In this document: positions 9,310-17,414 of the stretch, piece by piece | Position numbering within the stretch: position 1 is the stretch's first letter | Layout: every line of letters begins with the position of its first letter | NCBI RefSeq assembly: GCF_009928525.1 | Contig: NZ_JAABOK010000004.1 | Span: 406,019-470,018 of the forward strand | Direction of reading: 5' to 3' | Length of the DNA stretch: 64,000 nucleotides | DNA from: Chitinophaga solisilvae | GTDB lineage: Bacteria; Bacteroidota; Bacteroidia; Chitinophagales; Chitinophagaceae | Notes under the pieces: generated by a model | What the model saw: only the letters and a program-made list of their open reading frames with translations | The model's database searches: none | Told to the model about the DNA's origin: nothing | Position numbers and translations under genes: made by a program

Positions 9310-9319
9310 GAGGACTTGT

Positions 9320-9466
9320 GAATTACGAATTGCGAATTGCGAATTACGAATGTAGAAGCGAAGAACTAAACGAAGATTAAAAGAGATGTTTAATGCTTAT
9401 CTCCTTTAATCTTCGTTTAGTTCTTCGCTTCTACATTCGTAATTCGCAATTCGTAATTCGTAATTC
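9320..9466. repeat. Long palindromic intergenic element, copy 2
   Basis: A 62-base inverted repeat (9320-9381 and 9405-9466) with a single internal mismatch that would be a G-U pair in RNA, around a 23-base spacer. It is clearly homologous to the element at 7122-7266, including the spacer piece ttatctcctt. Where the two copies differ inside the arms (gattaaaac versus gaactaaac), the other arm carries the matching changes, so base pairing is preserved. Confidence 0.9.
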
Positions 9467-9513
9467 TTCAAGGTAAAATTGTATGTAAAAGAGCGAATAT
9501 CCCGGGAGTTTTA

Positions 9514-9529
9514 ATGCAAACGTTTGCAT
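9514..9529. promoter_or_regulatory. LacI-family operator-like perfect palindrome
   Basis: The 16-bp sequence atgcaaacgtttgcat is a perfect palindrome with the central CG typical of LacI/GalR/CcpA-type operators. It lies 42 bp before the ATG of the beta-helix protein at 9572. This suggests sugar-responsive control of that gene by a LacI-family regulator encoded outside the window. Confidence 0.6.
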
Positions 9530-9571
9530 ATTTTAAAGAAAATATTATCCACCAAAATCAACGTTTGTTAT

Positions 9572-11776
9572 ATGAAACCCTTTTACACACTACGGCTGCT
9601 GCCGTTATTGCTTACCTCATTGTACATAGCGCCCGCACAGCAGGCAGGTGCGCAGACCGGTACTTCCGCCTGGGTGAAGACCGGCAGCAACGGCAGGCTC
9701 GTTTACACGCCCGACGCAAAAGGTAATACCATTCCTGATTTCAGCATGACCGGCTACCATTCCGGAGAGAAAGCCATACCGGAGGTACCGGTAGTAAAAA
9801 CGATCTCGCCGGTTTCAGGTGATAACCTGGCGCATATACAGGCTGCCATTGACGAAGTAGCTGCCATGCCGTTGCAGAATGGCTTCCGCGGCGCCCTGCT
9901 GCTGAAGAAAGGAACCTATTCTGTCAGCAATACTTTACGTATAGGCGTGAGCGGTATTGTGCTGAGAGGCGAAGGCCGCGGAACGGCGGATACCCGGCTC
10001 ATCGCCACCCGCGCGGCCCAGCACACACTGATTACAATACGCGGCGGCAGCGGCCCGTCCGAAACATCCGGTACCCGCAGAAATATTACGGACAACTACG
10101 TACCCATCGGCGCGAAAAGCTTTAACGTTGAATCTGCCGCCGGCTTTAATGCCGGTGATCGTATCAGGCTGGTGAAAACACCTAACGACGCCTGGATCAC
10201 CCTGTTGGGAATGGCGCCCTATGGCTGGACGCCTGCAGGCTATACCATGCATTACTTCCGGACCATCACTGCCGTATCCGGCAACCGGATCACAGTAGAT
10301 GCTCCTGTAGTTGATCCCATAGACAAAACCTACGGATCCGGCGCCATTTATAAGTATACCTGGGCACAGAAAATAGAAGAGGCAGGAGTGGAAAATATGC
10401 GCATCGAATCTGCCTATGCGTCTGAAGAAGATGAAAACCACGGCTGGACGGCCATCACTACCAACAACGTTGAAAATGCCTGGGTACGCGGCGTAGATGC
10501 CTACTACTTCGGATATGGTAACGTGGGCGTACTGAGTGGCTCCCTGCGGGTCAGCGTCATCGACTGCAAAATGACGGACCCGAAATCGCAGGCAACCGGC
10601 GGCAGAAAATATCCTTTCCTCATAGATGACGGACAGCTGGTGCTGGTGAAAAACTGCTATGCCCGCAATGGCCGCCACGATTACGTTACCGGCAGCACCA
10701 CGCCGGGCCCTAACGCTTTTGTGAACTGTACCTCCGAACTGCAACGGGCCGATAACGGCCCTCACCACCGCTGGGCTACCGGCGTACTGTTCGACAATAT
10801 CACCGGCAACGGTGATCTGCATGTACAAAACCGCAAGCAATCCGGCTCCGGCCACGGATGGGCAGGCTCCCAATGCGTATTCTGGAACTGCACCGGCAGA
10901 AAATTCATCGTACAGCAGGCCCCCCAGCATTATAACTGGGCCATCGGATGCAAAGGCACCGTCACGGACGATGGCAACTGGCATGATGGCAATCCCGGCG
11001 TATGGGAATCCACCGGCACCTTTGTATCACCCCAAAGCCTGTACGAAAAGCAGCTGGAAGACCGCCTCGGCACCGTAACGCCCCCCTGTGAGCCGGTTAC
11101 CGCCAGCAAACACGATGGAAATATACCGGCCAACGTACTCGATAATAACCTGAATACCCGCTGGTCTGCCAGCGGCAACGGAGAATGGATACAATTCTGT
11201 CTGAATGATACTGTAGCCGTCAGCCGCGTTGACATTGCCTTTTACAGTGGTAACACCCGCAGGTCAACCTTTGACATACAGGTAGGCCTGGACGGACAAA
11301 CATGGACCAATGCGGCTACAGGTTTGCAGAGCAGCGGCGCTACCCTGGCCCTGGAACCGTTTTCCTTTGCAGCGGTAACGGGCAGGTATGTACGAATTGT
11401 TGGCCATGGCAACACCCTGAATGCCTGGAACAGCTATACGGAAGTACGCATCAACCCGGCCGGAACTGCGGCTGCATCCGCCGGCACACCGGAAGAAAAT
11501 ACTACCCATCCCGGCGTACCTGTACAGATTTATCCCAACCCGTTCAATGATCATATTGCAGTGAGCCTCCAGCTCAAAGAAGGAGGCACTACTCAGCTGG
11601 GCCTTTATGATCTGGCCGGTAAACCGGTCAGCACTATACAGACAAAATATCTGCCTGCAGGAACACACCGCCTGACGCTGGCCTGCAAAGAAGCGCCGGC
11701 AGGCATCTATATCCTGCGTGTGATGCATAACGGAAAAGCACTCAGCCGAAAAGTGGTAAAACTGGAAGGGAAATAA
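9572..11776 (+). CDS. Secreted beta-helix (pectate-lyase-like) protein with discoidin and T9SS domains
   Basis: The product is 734 residues from the ATG at 9572, chosen because it begins directly with the signal peptide (MKPFYTLRLLPLLLTSLYIA). After it come a pectate-lyase-superfamily N-terminal segment (DNLAHIQAAIDEVAAMPLQ, then a GALLLKKGTYSVSNTLRI stretch) and a right-handed beta-helix to about residue 500. An F5/8 type C (discoidin) carbohydrate-binding domain spans about 505-630 (NVLDNNLNTRWSASG...). The C-terminal T9SS sorting domain begins at IYPNPFNDHIAVSL. Likely role: binding and cleaving or modifying a polysaccharide outside the cell. The LacI-type palindrome upstream supports sugar-responsive expression. 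Lyase activity is not proven, since catalytic Lys/Arg residues could not be assigned. It could also be a structural or binding protein. Confidence 0.8.
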   Translation: MKPFYTLRLLPLLLTSLYIAPAQQAGAQTGTSAWVKTGSNGRLVYTPDAKGNTIPDFSMTGYHSGEKAIPEVPVVKTISPVSGDNLAHIQAAIDEVAAMPLQNGFRGALLLKKGTYSVSNTLRIGVSGIVLRGEGRGTADTRLIATRAAQHTLITIRGGSGPSETSGTRRNITDNYVPIGAKSFNVESAAGFNAGDRIRLVKTPNDAWITLLGMAPYGWTPAGYTMHYFRTITAVSGNRITVDAPVVDPIDKTYGSGAIYKYTWAQKIEEAGVENMRIESAYASEEDENHGWTAITTNNVENAWVRGVDAYYFGYGNVGVLSGSLRVSVIDCKMTDPKSQATGGRKYPFLIDDGQLVLVKNCYARNGRHDYVTGSTTPGPNAFVNCTSELQRADNGPHHRWATGVLFDNITGNGDLHVQNRKQSGSGHGWAGSQCVFWNCTGRKFIVQQAPQHYNWAIGCKGTVTDDGNWHDGNPGVWESTGTFVSPQSLYEKQLEDRLGTVTPPCEPVTASKHDGNIPANVLDNNLNTRWSASGNGEWIQFCLNDTVAVSRVDIAFYSGNTRRSTFDIQVGLDGQTWTNAATGLQSSGATLALEPFSFAAVTGRYVRIVGHGNTLNAWNSYTEVRINPAGTAAASAGTPEENTTHPGVPVQIYPNPFNDHIAVSLQLKEGGTTQLGLYDLAGKPVSTIQTKYLPAGTHRLTLACKEAPAGIYILRVMHNGKALSRKVVKLEGK

Positions 11777-11803
11777 TTACATCTGCATAAAAATTATCCA
11801 CAG

Positions 11804-11848
11804 TTAAAACAAAAGTCTTACATCCTGCATGTAAGACTTTTGTTTTAA
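11804..11848 (+). terminator. Intrinsic terminator after the beta-helix gene
   Basis: A perfect 20-bp stem (ttaaaacaaaagtcttacat and its complement) with a 5-base loop ends in ttttgttttaa. It starts 28 bp after the stop of the beta-helix gene. Confidence 0.85.
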
Positions 11849-11938
11849 TATCCGGTCCGCGCAACAATTTTATTGCCGGTACTGTATTAATGCTGCAGAA
11901 ACATTGTATCTTTTTTCCCTCATGCCCAAAAGTATTAT

Positions 11939-12763
11939 ATGAAAAAGGCTTTTATATTTTTCCTGTTATTGTTCCCCGCATCTGTAGTATGCTCCCAGGA
12001 TGCCGGTCAGCAGGTCATTTCCGTACCGGTTATTTTTCACGTCATTTATTCAGGCCGTACTCATTCCCGGACAGACGGCGGCAATACACAGGAGAATATT
12101 GAAACGGCAAAGCTGTTAACTGAACTGAAAGAGATGCAGGAAGATTTCCTGTTGCTGAATGCTGATACGGCCGAAGTAATAGCTGCCTATAAAGGAATCA
12201 TCGGTAATCCCCGTATCCGCTTTTATCTGGCTGATACGCTCCTGCAACCGGACGGGGAGAAAGGTATCATCAGGGTACTGAGCCGGCGGAACAAACGTAA
12301 CCTGTCTTCACAAAGCAGGGTAATAGATCCGCGAAGGTACCTGAATATCTACGTCGGCAATATCGGAAGCAGTTTTGTAAATACGAATCCCTGGAACGAT
12401 CGGGAGACAGACGCCGTTTACCTGGGATTTGACTGGATAGGACAGCACTATCGCCTGCTTACACATGAAACCGGCCATTGGTGCGGTTTGTTTCATATCT
12501 ACGGCGGAAAAGGATCCGGTAAAGGCGGCGGATGTAAAACAGATGGCGATGATATTGCTGATACACCGGTACAGAAGAAACCAACCGATATGGATTGTAT
12601 AAAGTGCCCGCCTGCGGTAGCAGACCAGCATTGTGATGCCGGTGTCCCCTCCAACTATAATAATTTCATGGATTATTCCGGCTGCCGGAAAATGTTTACA
12701 GCAGAGCAATCTAGACGTATGCGGGAAAATATAACCGTGCACAGACCTGGGCTGCTGCGGTAA
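11939..12763 (+). CDS. Secreted pappalysin-like (M43) zinc metalloprotease
   Basis: The 274-residue product has a signal peptide (MKKAFIFFLLLFPASVVCS). The zinc site HETGHWCGLFH, around residue 178, matches the metzincin HExxHxxGxxH motif. The Met-turn NNFMDYSGC, about 55 residues later, is typical of M43 (cytophagalysin/pappalysin) proteases. Cys residues between the two motifs fit the disulfides of the family. The N-terminal VPVIFHVIY strand is also characteristic. No T9SS domain is visible after the catalytic part, so the enzyme may stay periplasmic or use another route. Substrate unknown. The stop lies 11 bp from the convergent small gene. Confidence 0.88.
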   Translation: MKKAFIFFLLLFPASVVCSQDAGQQVISVPVIFHVIYSGRTHSRTDGGNTQENIETAKLLTELKEMQEDFLLLNADTAEVIAAYKGIIGNPRIRFYLADTLLQPDGEKGIIRVLSRRNKRNLSSQSRVIDPRRYLNIYVGNIGSSFVNTNPWNDRETDAVYLGFDWIGQHYRLLTHETGHWCGLFHIYGGKGSGKGGGCKTDGDDIADTPVQKKPTDMDCIKCPPAVADQHCDAGVPSNYNNFMDYSGCRKMFTAEQSRRMRENITVHRPGLLR

Positions 12764-12774
12764 TGCCTGTTGCC

Positions 12775-13056
12775 TCAGTCGATAAAGATATAATCGGTTT
12801 CTTCAAAAGCGCCGTTGATGTGATCTGTTTCATCCACCTCTTCTGCTTCACAGATATAATCTGCATCATCTTCTCCGGCGGAAGGTGAGATGCCCGTAAT
12901 GCAGATGAGCAGCGGATGTCCTATATGCCTGCTGCTGAACATGTACAGGTCTGATACTTCGGGCGCTGCATGGGTGGTAACCCTGATGTGATGTGATACC
13001 AGTATGCCCATTTCATTCAGTATTTCGCAGTGAATAAGTAGGTGGCAGGATTCCAT
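12775..13056 (-). CDS. Small hypothetical protein, acidic C-terminus
   Basis: The 93-residue frame has a balanced composition and an acidic, Glu/Asp-rich tail (GEDDADYICEAEEVDETDH). I do not recognise a family. It is placed at the ATG at 13056; three codons further upstream only a TTG is available. It is convergent with the metalloprotease gene and separated from the S41 peptidase gene by a terminator, so it is probably transcribed alone. No signal peptide or membrane segment is seen. It could be a chance frame; coding is favoured because the sequence is protein-like and nothing else explains this interval. Confidence 0.45.
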   Translation of the reverse strand: MESCHLLIHCEILNEMGILVSHHIRVTTHAAPEVSDLYMFSSRHIGHPLLICITGISPSAGEDDADYICEAEEVDETDHINGAFEETDYIFID

Positions 13057-13152
13057 AACGCACAAATTTAATGAGTAATCGGAGTTTGTTACTAATATAG
13101 TAATATTGACTGCTATACCCCTTCCTGTTGCGGTTTACATAAATGTAAGACA

Positions 13153-13183
13153 AAAGCCTCCCGGATGAGTACCGGAAGGCTTT
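13153..13183 (-). terminator. Terminator after the S41 peptidase gene
   Basis: Arms aaagcctcccgg (13153-13164) and ccggaaggcttt (13172-13183) pair with one mismatch around a 7-base loop. On the minus strand the stem is followed by a T-rich run. It lies 21 bp after the peptidase stop at 13204. Confidence 0.75.
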
Positions 13184-13203
13184 CCCGTGGCTGACGTATA
13201 CGC

Positions 13204-14682
13204 TTATTGCATTTTCTCCAGCACATAACTCAGCTCCGGATCCTTACCCGCCTGGAAATATTGTACAAATGCAGGCAAAGGTATTTCCTGGTCAGGAATA
13301 ACGCCATGGCCGTTATCCCTGGTGGCATTGAAGAAATAGACCTCTGTTCTTGGTATCGTCAGTATACTCTTGGTGCCTGGCAGCAGGTAATGCAGGAACC
13401 AGGAGGCCGTAGTGGATGCCTCACCGCTGCCTGTTTCCTTTCCGACTATAGTGCCGCGTTTGTTCTGCTGCACAAGTGATGCAAAGTAAGTAGCTGCAGA
13501 TACTGTGCCTCCGCCGGTGAGAATAAATACCCTGCCGTGAAAGGCGTCTTTGTCCGGCGGGAAATTCTCCAGCAGGCCTTCCATCAGGCGGGCATTGCCT
13601 TTGTAGAAACCGGAGCTGTCTTTATCAAACCGCTGATAAAAGAAGTTCCTGTTATTGCGTATATCTTCTTCGGATACCCTCCTGTTGTTATTATCCACTA
13701 CATATTCCGGATAGGCAATGTCAATTGTTTTGGTCCGGTAGTTATAGACATTCCGGAATGGCTGCGTTGCCAGGAAGGAGTACAGCAGCGCTGAAATACC
13801 GGGATCGCCGCCGCCGTTACTGCGGATATCGATGATCACCTGTTTGTATTTGCGTTTATTCACTTCCCGGAAAAAAGTGCTGAATTCCTTGTATGCTTCT
13901 GTTTCTCCCAGGCTGAAGGTATTGACGGTGAGCAGCCCGGTTTGATCTTTCTCCAGGTAGTCCGCATAAATATTGTACGCCCGTTGCAGCAGATTCAGCG
14001 GAAGTGTGCGCTGGTATTTTGTCTGAAAGGCTGTTGCCGGAGAAACGGCGGCCAGCGTATTTCGGCGGATGTCGTTTGAGCCGGGCGTGATGTAGGATAC
14101 ACGGTAAGATGTGACACCGGGGGCTGTCAGGCTGTAGTAAAACTGAAAGTCATCATACATCCGGTCGGTGCCGGTAGAGATATACCCGTCGCTGGCAGAA
14201 TGGGATGCCAGTTTTTTCAGTATATCCGTTACCGTTACATCGTTGATGCCGGTTATTTCTGATCCGAAGGGAATGGATGCCCCTTTAATGTTTACAAATA
14301 TGCGTCCTCGTTCTATTATCACCGGCAGCGGGAAGTACTGCAGGGCGGCAAATACTTCCCGGTTATAGTCATTTGACAGGCGCAGGGACAGGTGGGCATC
14401 TCTTACCAGATAGTTCGGAAGGTTCGTCAGCAGTGTATAGAAATCTGCGTGTTGCGTAATTGTTTTCCGGAGAGAATCTGTCTGGTGTCTGAAGGTAACG
14501 GAATCGGTGAACTTACAGATATTCGGATGTTGCTTTTGAAGAATGCTGACAATCAGGTCAAAGTCTCCCAGGATTTCCTCCCTGGTCAGTTCCGTAAATT
14601 TCTTTTCCTGTGCGGCCAGGGGAGACAGGTATAAGATAGTCAGGGCCATGATGCCCGCAAGATAGATCTGCTTCATATACAT
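13204..14682 (-). CDS. Exported S41 family C-terminal processing-type peptidase
   Basis: The 492-residue product has an N-terminal signal peptide ending near SPLAAQ. The C-terminal half carries the S41 core: IDIRSNGGGDPG, then LTGGGTVSAATYFASLVQQ with the nucleophile Ser, and VGKETGSGEASTTASWF. No clear PDZ domain was seen; the middle region (about 120-260) could hold a degenerate one. These peptidases cleave proteins or tails in the periplasm. Two starts are possible, 14682 or 14676 (MYMKQ or MKQ); both keep the signal peptide. The gene is in the same orientation as the hydrolase (213 bp apart) and the RiPP precursor. A role in leader removal is conceivable but not supported by any direct feature. 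Confidence 0.85.
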   Translation of the reverse strand: MYMKQIYLAGIMALTILYLSPLAAQEKKFTELTREEILGDFDLIVSILQKQHPNICKFTDSVTFRHQTDSLRKTITQHADFYTLLTNLPNYLVRDAHLSLRLSNDYNREVFAALQYFPLPVIIERGRIFVNIKGASIPFGSEITGINDVTVTDILKKLASHSASDGYISTGTDRMYDDFQFYYSLTAPGVTSYRVSYITPGSNDIRRNTLAAVSPATAFQTKYQRTLPLNLLQRAYNIYADYLEKDQTGLLTVNTFSLGETEAYKEFSTFFREVNKRKYKQVIIDIRSNGGGDPGISALLYSFLATQPFRNVYNYRTKTIDIAYPEYVVDNNNRRVSEEDIRNNRNFFYQRFDKDSSGFYKGNARLMEGLLENFPPDKDAFHGRVFILTGGGTVSAATYFASLVQQNKRGTIVGKETGSGEASTTASWFLHYLLPGTKSILTIPRTEVYFFNATRDNGHGVIPDQEIPLPAFVQYFQAGKDPELSYVLEKMQ

Positions 14683-14895
14683 AGTTTAAATTGGTATTAA
14701 CGCTGGCATTTGCACCTGGTATTTCCAGGCGTGCTCTCAGATAATGCTGTTGATGGCGGGTTAAATATTGATTTGCTGCTGACGCACTGTTTCACTGTCA
14801 CATGACTCCGGTTGCAATATTAAATTAATTGCAACACTGTATCAATATTGTCGGGTCAATATTTTGTTAAAATAAGTAAGGAGTGCTGATGATAA

Positions 14896-15651
14896 TTAAT
14901 CATTGAAGTAGTGCAGAATGATTTTGCTGATAGTGTCTGCTTTGTTGAAAACCATCAGGTGTCCGCCGCCTCTGATACGGTAGTCCGGGTGCAGGCGTCT
15001 GCTGGCTATTACGCGGTCGGCGGTTCCATGTATCTGGATGGTTTTTTCCGGCGCGTCTCTGTTGTCCCAGTGAGCAATGCTTTTCAATGCCCAGCGGAAG
15101 AAGGGAACATCGGTGTGATGTAGTAATGCTGTCAGTGTTTTTTTGTCTATGCTCGATCGGGCGCCAAAGTAGCTGTAGGTAAGGAAATTGGCCCGTTTTA
15201 TCAGGGTGCGGGGAATGATGCGGTGTAAGCCTAGTTTCATAAAGAAGAACTGAATTTTGTTCAGCTCGTCTTTTGTTCTGACAGAAGAGATCAGTATCAT
15301 CTTCGTCACCTGTATTTGTTTGGATACTTCCACGGCAACGATGCCACCGAAAGAGAGTCCGATGATATACGGATCCTGTGTGGTGATCTGGCTTTTAATC
15401 CTGCCTGCATATGCAGTGATAGATTCATTGGGTAATGCAGGAATCCAGGAGATAAATACTTTGTGATAACCGGGTAGCTGCAGGTTCATGAATACACTTG
15501 AATCTGCCCCCAGGCCACTGAAAAAATAAATTGTCTTTTGCCCTGCTGCGGCTGTATCCCCGTGAACCTGAGAAAACGCAGTGCTGCTGCAACACATCCA
15601 TAGAACGAAAAAAATCACTTTCACACTTTGCACTATAAAATTTTTCATCAT
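14896..15651 (-). CDS. Exported alpha/beta hydrolase
   Basis: The 251-residue product has a signal peptide (ending around SSTAFSQ). The alpha/beta-hydrolase nucleophile elbow is GLSFGG, after IYFFSGLGADSSVF (oxyanion region). A late GTADRVI acidic residue and a GGHLMVF histidine complete a plausible Ser-Asp-His triad. Family members hydrolyse esters or amides; the substrate is not predictable. The start could be Met1 or Met2 (MMKNF). The 213 bp to the S41 gene leaves co-transcription uncertain. Confidence 0.8.
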   Translation of the reverse strand: MMKNFIVQSVKVIFFVLWMCCSSTAFSQVHGDTAAAGQKTIYFFSGLGADSSVFMNLQLPGYHKVFISWIPALPNESITAYAGRIKSQITTQDPYIIGLSFGGIVAVEVSKQIQVTKMILISSVRTKDELNKIQFFFMKLGLHRIIPRTLIKRANFLTYSYFGARSSIDKKTLTALLHHTDVPFFRWALKSIAHWDNRDAPEKTIQIHGTADRVIASRRLHPDYRIRGGGHLMVFNKADTISKIILHYFND

Positions 15652-15968
15652 TAAGTACTGACCTTATTAAATCCTTATTGGCGGGGACTGGCATAGTAAC
15701 AAACAGGACTACATGGGCGTGAGCAGTATATAAGGGATGAGGGCGGCATGATCCGCTGATTCCGTTGCTTTATATATTATATAATGTAATACAAAATGTA
15801 AGCATTTTATGAGATAGCAAGAATCAGGCCGGAACATTGGCGCGTAGCTTTACAGCAGGGGTGGAGGAATGATAGAATGATGACAGCGGAAGGAGGGAGG
15901 TGTAAAACCGGCGGGATATCTGCCCGATTGAGATGACTCATTGGCTCAATCGGGCAGCTACCGGAGCA
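15652..15968. other. Gene-free gap between the hydrolase and the RiPP precursor
   Basis: No credible gene in 317 bp. It holds an AT-rich block near 15770-15790 (probably the promoter area of the hydrolase, reading left) and the strong hairpin at 15920-15957 just after the precursor stop. Confidence 0.6.
15920..15957 (-). terminator. Strong hairpin directly after the RiPP precursor
   Basis: A perfect 13-bp stem (ctgcccgattgag at 15920-15932, complement at 15945-15957) with a 12-base loop, 11 bases after the precursor stop. The sequence following it on the minus strand has no clean T-run, so it may be a weak terminator or an mRNA-protecting or attenuating hairpin that lets the short upstream gene be expressed more than downstream genes. 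Confidence 0.65.
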
Positions 15969-16184
15969 CTAACAGCTCAGCGAGCAGCTGGTGCCTGCAA
16001 AAGTAGGCTGGCAGCCCAGTGAACAGGTAACACCTGCGAAGGTTGGCTGACAGCCGGCTGAGCAGCTGACGCCGGCAAATGTTGCGCCACCGGCAATCTG
16101 TAATTGATCCGGGATGGTCAGGCCCGCAATGGTATTTTTCTGCAGGAGTAGTTTTTTGTGAAGGGCAATTTGTTTCTTTTTCAT
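15969..16184 (-). CDS. RiPP precursor with triple-repeat Cys core (class I lanthipeptide type, 71 aa)
   Basis: The 71-residue product splits cleanly in two. The leader (residues 1-33) is Lys/Leu-rich, contains QKNTIAGLTIPDQLQIAGG and ends with a GG cleavage motif. This is the pattern of Bacteroidota class I lanthipeptide leaders. The core consists of three tandem units: TFAGVSCSAGCQP, TFAGVTCSLGCQP and TFAGTSCSLSC. Each unit has a Thr, a [Thr/Ser]-Cys and a Cys three residues later, giving six Cys in total, which would allow several thioether rings or disulfides per repeat. There are no Cys in the leader. A hairpin follows the stop. No LanB/LanC, transporter or radical-SAM gene is seen in the window, so it is an orphan precursor here. 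An overlapping frame (15958-16188) shares the region but has a poorer leader. Confidence 0.75.
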   Translation of the reverse strand: MKKKQIALHKKLLLQKNTIAGLTIPDQLQIAGGATFAGVSCSAGCQPTFAGVTCSLGCQPTFAGTSCSLSC

Positions 16185-16786
16185 ACATGGAAATTGTGAG
16201 GGTTAAAAATCAGGCATAGTATTACCAGGAAAAATGATTCAGGTAACGCTCGTGTATCATTAAAGCAATCATCAGGAACGGGTAACATATCCGGTGACAT
16301 TGGCAACTGTCGTCAGGATAATCATTCAGGGTTTATTCCGGGAAGAACTGCTACAGGATTATATTTGAAAGTTAAGTTACCGGGCTGCAATGTACATGCG
16401 CAGCGGATAAATTAACAGCAGTATAATGAACAGATTTTGATATTTATTTTATGTTTAATCTGTTGAGAAGAAATATTTGTAATTTTCACCTTATTGCCGC
16501 ATCTCTCCGGCAGGAATAACCAGCTCCTGATTTTATCTGTCGGATCACATCAACCGCTTCCGAAACAGGAATATAAAATTCCTGTTTTGTGCAGGATGCT
16601 GTTTGATAAGTATACTGCTGGTGTAACGCGCATCAGTAAAGGTGTAGTGCTGTTAAATCCTTTGTAGTAGCGTATTTCGGGGTGGTGTTGTTAGCCGCAT
16701 AATATGCATGCGCATCGGTTTTTATGTACAAGGAAAGTATACTGTTCCCGTCGTGTATAGCTTTGATGACATTTTTTTTATGAAAA

Positions 16787-16817
16787 TTTGCTTATTAAAA
16801 TAAAGTTACTATCTTGT
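16787..16817 (+). promoter_or_regulatory. Promoter candidate for the NRPS/PKS operon
   Basis: TTTG (16787-16790), 19 bases, then TATCTTGT (16810-16817) resembles the Bacteroidota TTTG / TAnnTTTG promoter with a mismatch in the final bases. It would give an untranslated leader of roughly 590 nt before the NusG-like ATG. Motif-based only. Confidence 0.35.
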
Positions 16818-17311
16818 CGCTATAGAGAAGATCCATCCTGTAAATGGATATCCTATGCTGATAAATGGAGCACGCACTTAAGTATTCCAATCGCTGTAAA
16901 TATAATACAGGTAGTTACCTTAGCCAGCGGGTATACTTAAAACGGGACCAAAATAATTGCATGAACAACTGAAAAATAACTGTTGCTGAAATTTAAGTTT
17001 TAAGGAAATAGTTGTGTTATAACAAAAGATAACAATTTCTGATACACACCGATAGTGCCTGGCACCAGGTTTAATCTGTCCGGTCACCCCGGAATAGTGC
17101 CGGTTAGTTTTATTGTTTAGTTTTAACCATTTCGTCATGATAGTAAGCAATGTTACTTGCTGTAGCGGTAGCTATATCCAGATCTCCCATAATCCTGAAA
17201 TCTTTCGAAGTTGATCCGTTTGCATAGTAAAAAACTGTGTGAAAAAAGGATTTGCATCTCCTTTGCTTACAAAGGCTAATACCCATTGAATTTAATGTGA
17301 CCACTAGTTAA

Positions 17312-17332
17312 ACATGGCAGAACCAGCCATGT
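17312..17332 (+). promoter_or_regulatory. Leader hairpin before the NusG-like gene
   Basis: acatggc (17312-17318), loop agaacca, gccatgt (17326-17332): a perfect 7-bp stem with a 7-base loop, 82 bases before the ATG of the antiterminator gene. It could be the RNA element or pause site used by the specialised NusG protein. There is no T-run, so it does not look like a terminator. Confidence 0.45.
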
Positions 17333-17414
17333 CATGCTGATCTCATGCCGGTTAGCAGCTGCCGTGCTGCGTTTGTAGGAACCGGAAATTATTGTTGTAT
17401 TAAAACCCTGATTT

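Larger units (their letters stand above)
16185..17414. other. Long gene-free region before the NusG-like gene, probable leader of the biosynthetic operon
   Basis: In 1230 bp I see no convincing gene on either strand. Small frames such as the 64-codon minus frame at 17110-17304 lack recognisable features. The stretch contains a promoter-like element at 16787-16817, a small hairpin (atccat / atggat, 16831-16849) and a 7-bp-stem hairpin at 17312-17332. Because all following genes read rightward and the first encodes an antiterminator, a long transcribed leader is the simplest reading. The left part may instead carry the promoter of the leftward precursor gene. Confidence 0.55.

Noticed and set aside
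9935..10984. 349-codon minus-strand frame
   Set aside because: Antisense shadow of the beta-helix protein; the opposite strand has the signal peptide and domain motifs.
15958..16188. 76-codon alternative frame across the RiPP precursor
   Set aside because: Same region in another frame, without the Lys/Leu leader and GG motif that the 71-residue frame shows.
17110..17304. 64-codon minus frame before the NusG-like gene
   Set aside because: No leader, domain or conserved motif; lies in the probable operon leader and reads against it.
16185..17414. JUMPstart/ops-type element typical of RfaH operons
   Set aside because: I looked for a GGCGGTAG-like ops sequence and did not find it; the leader shows only simple hairpins.
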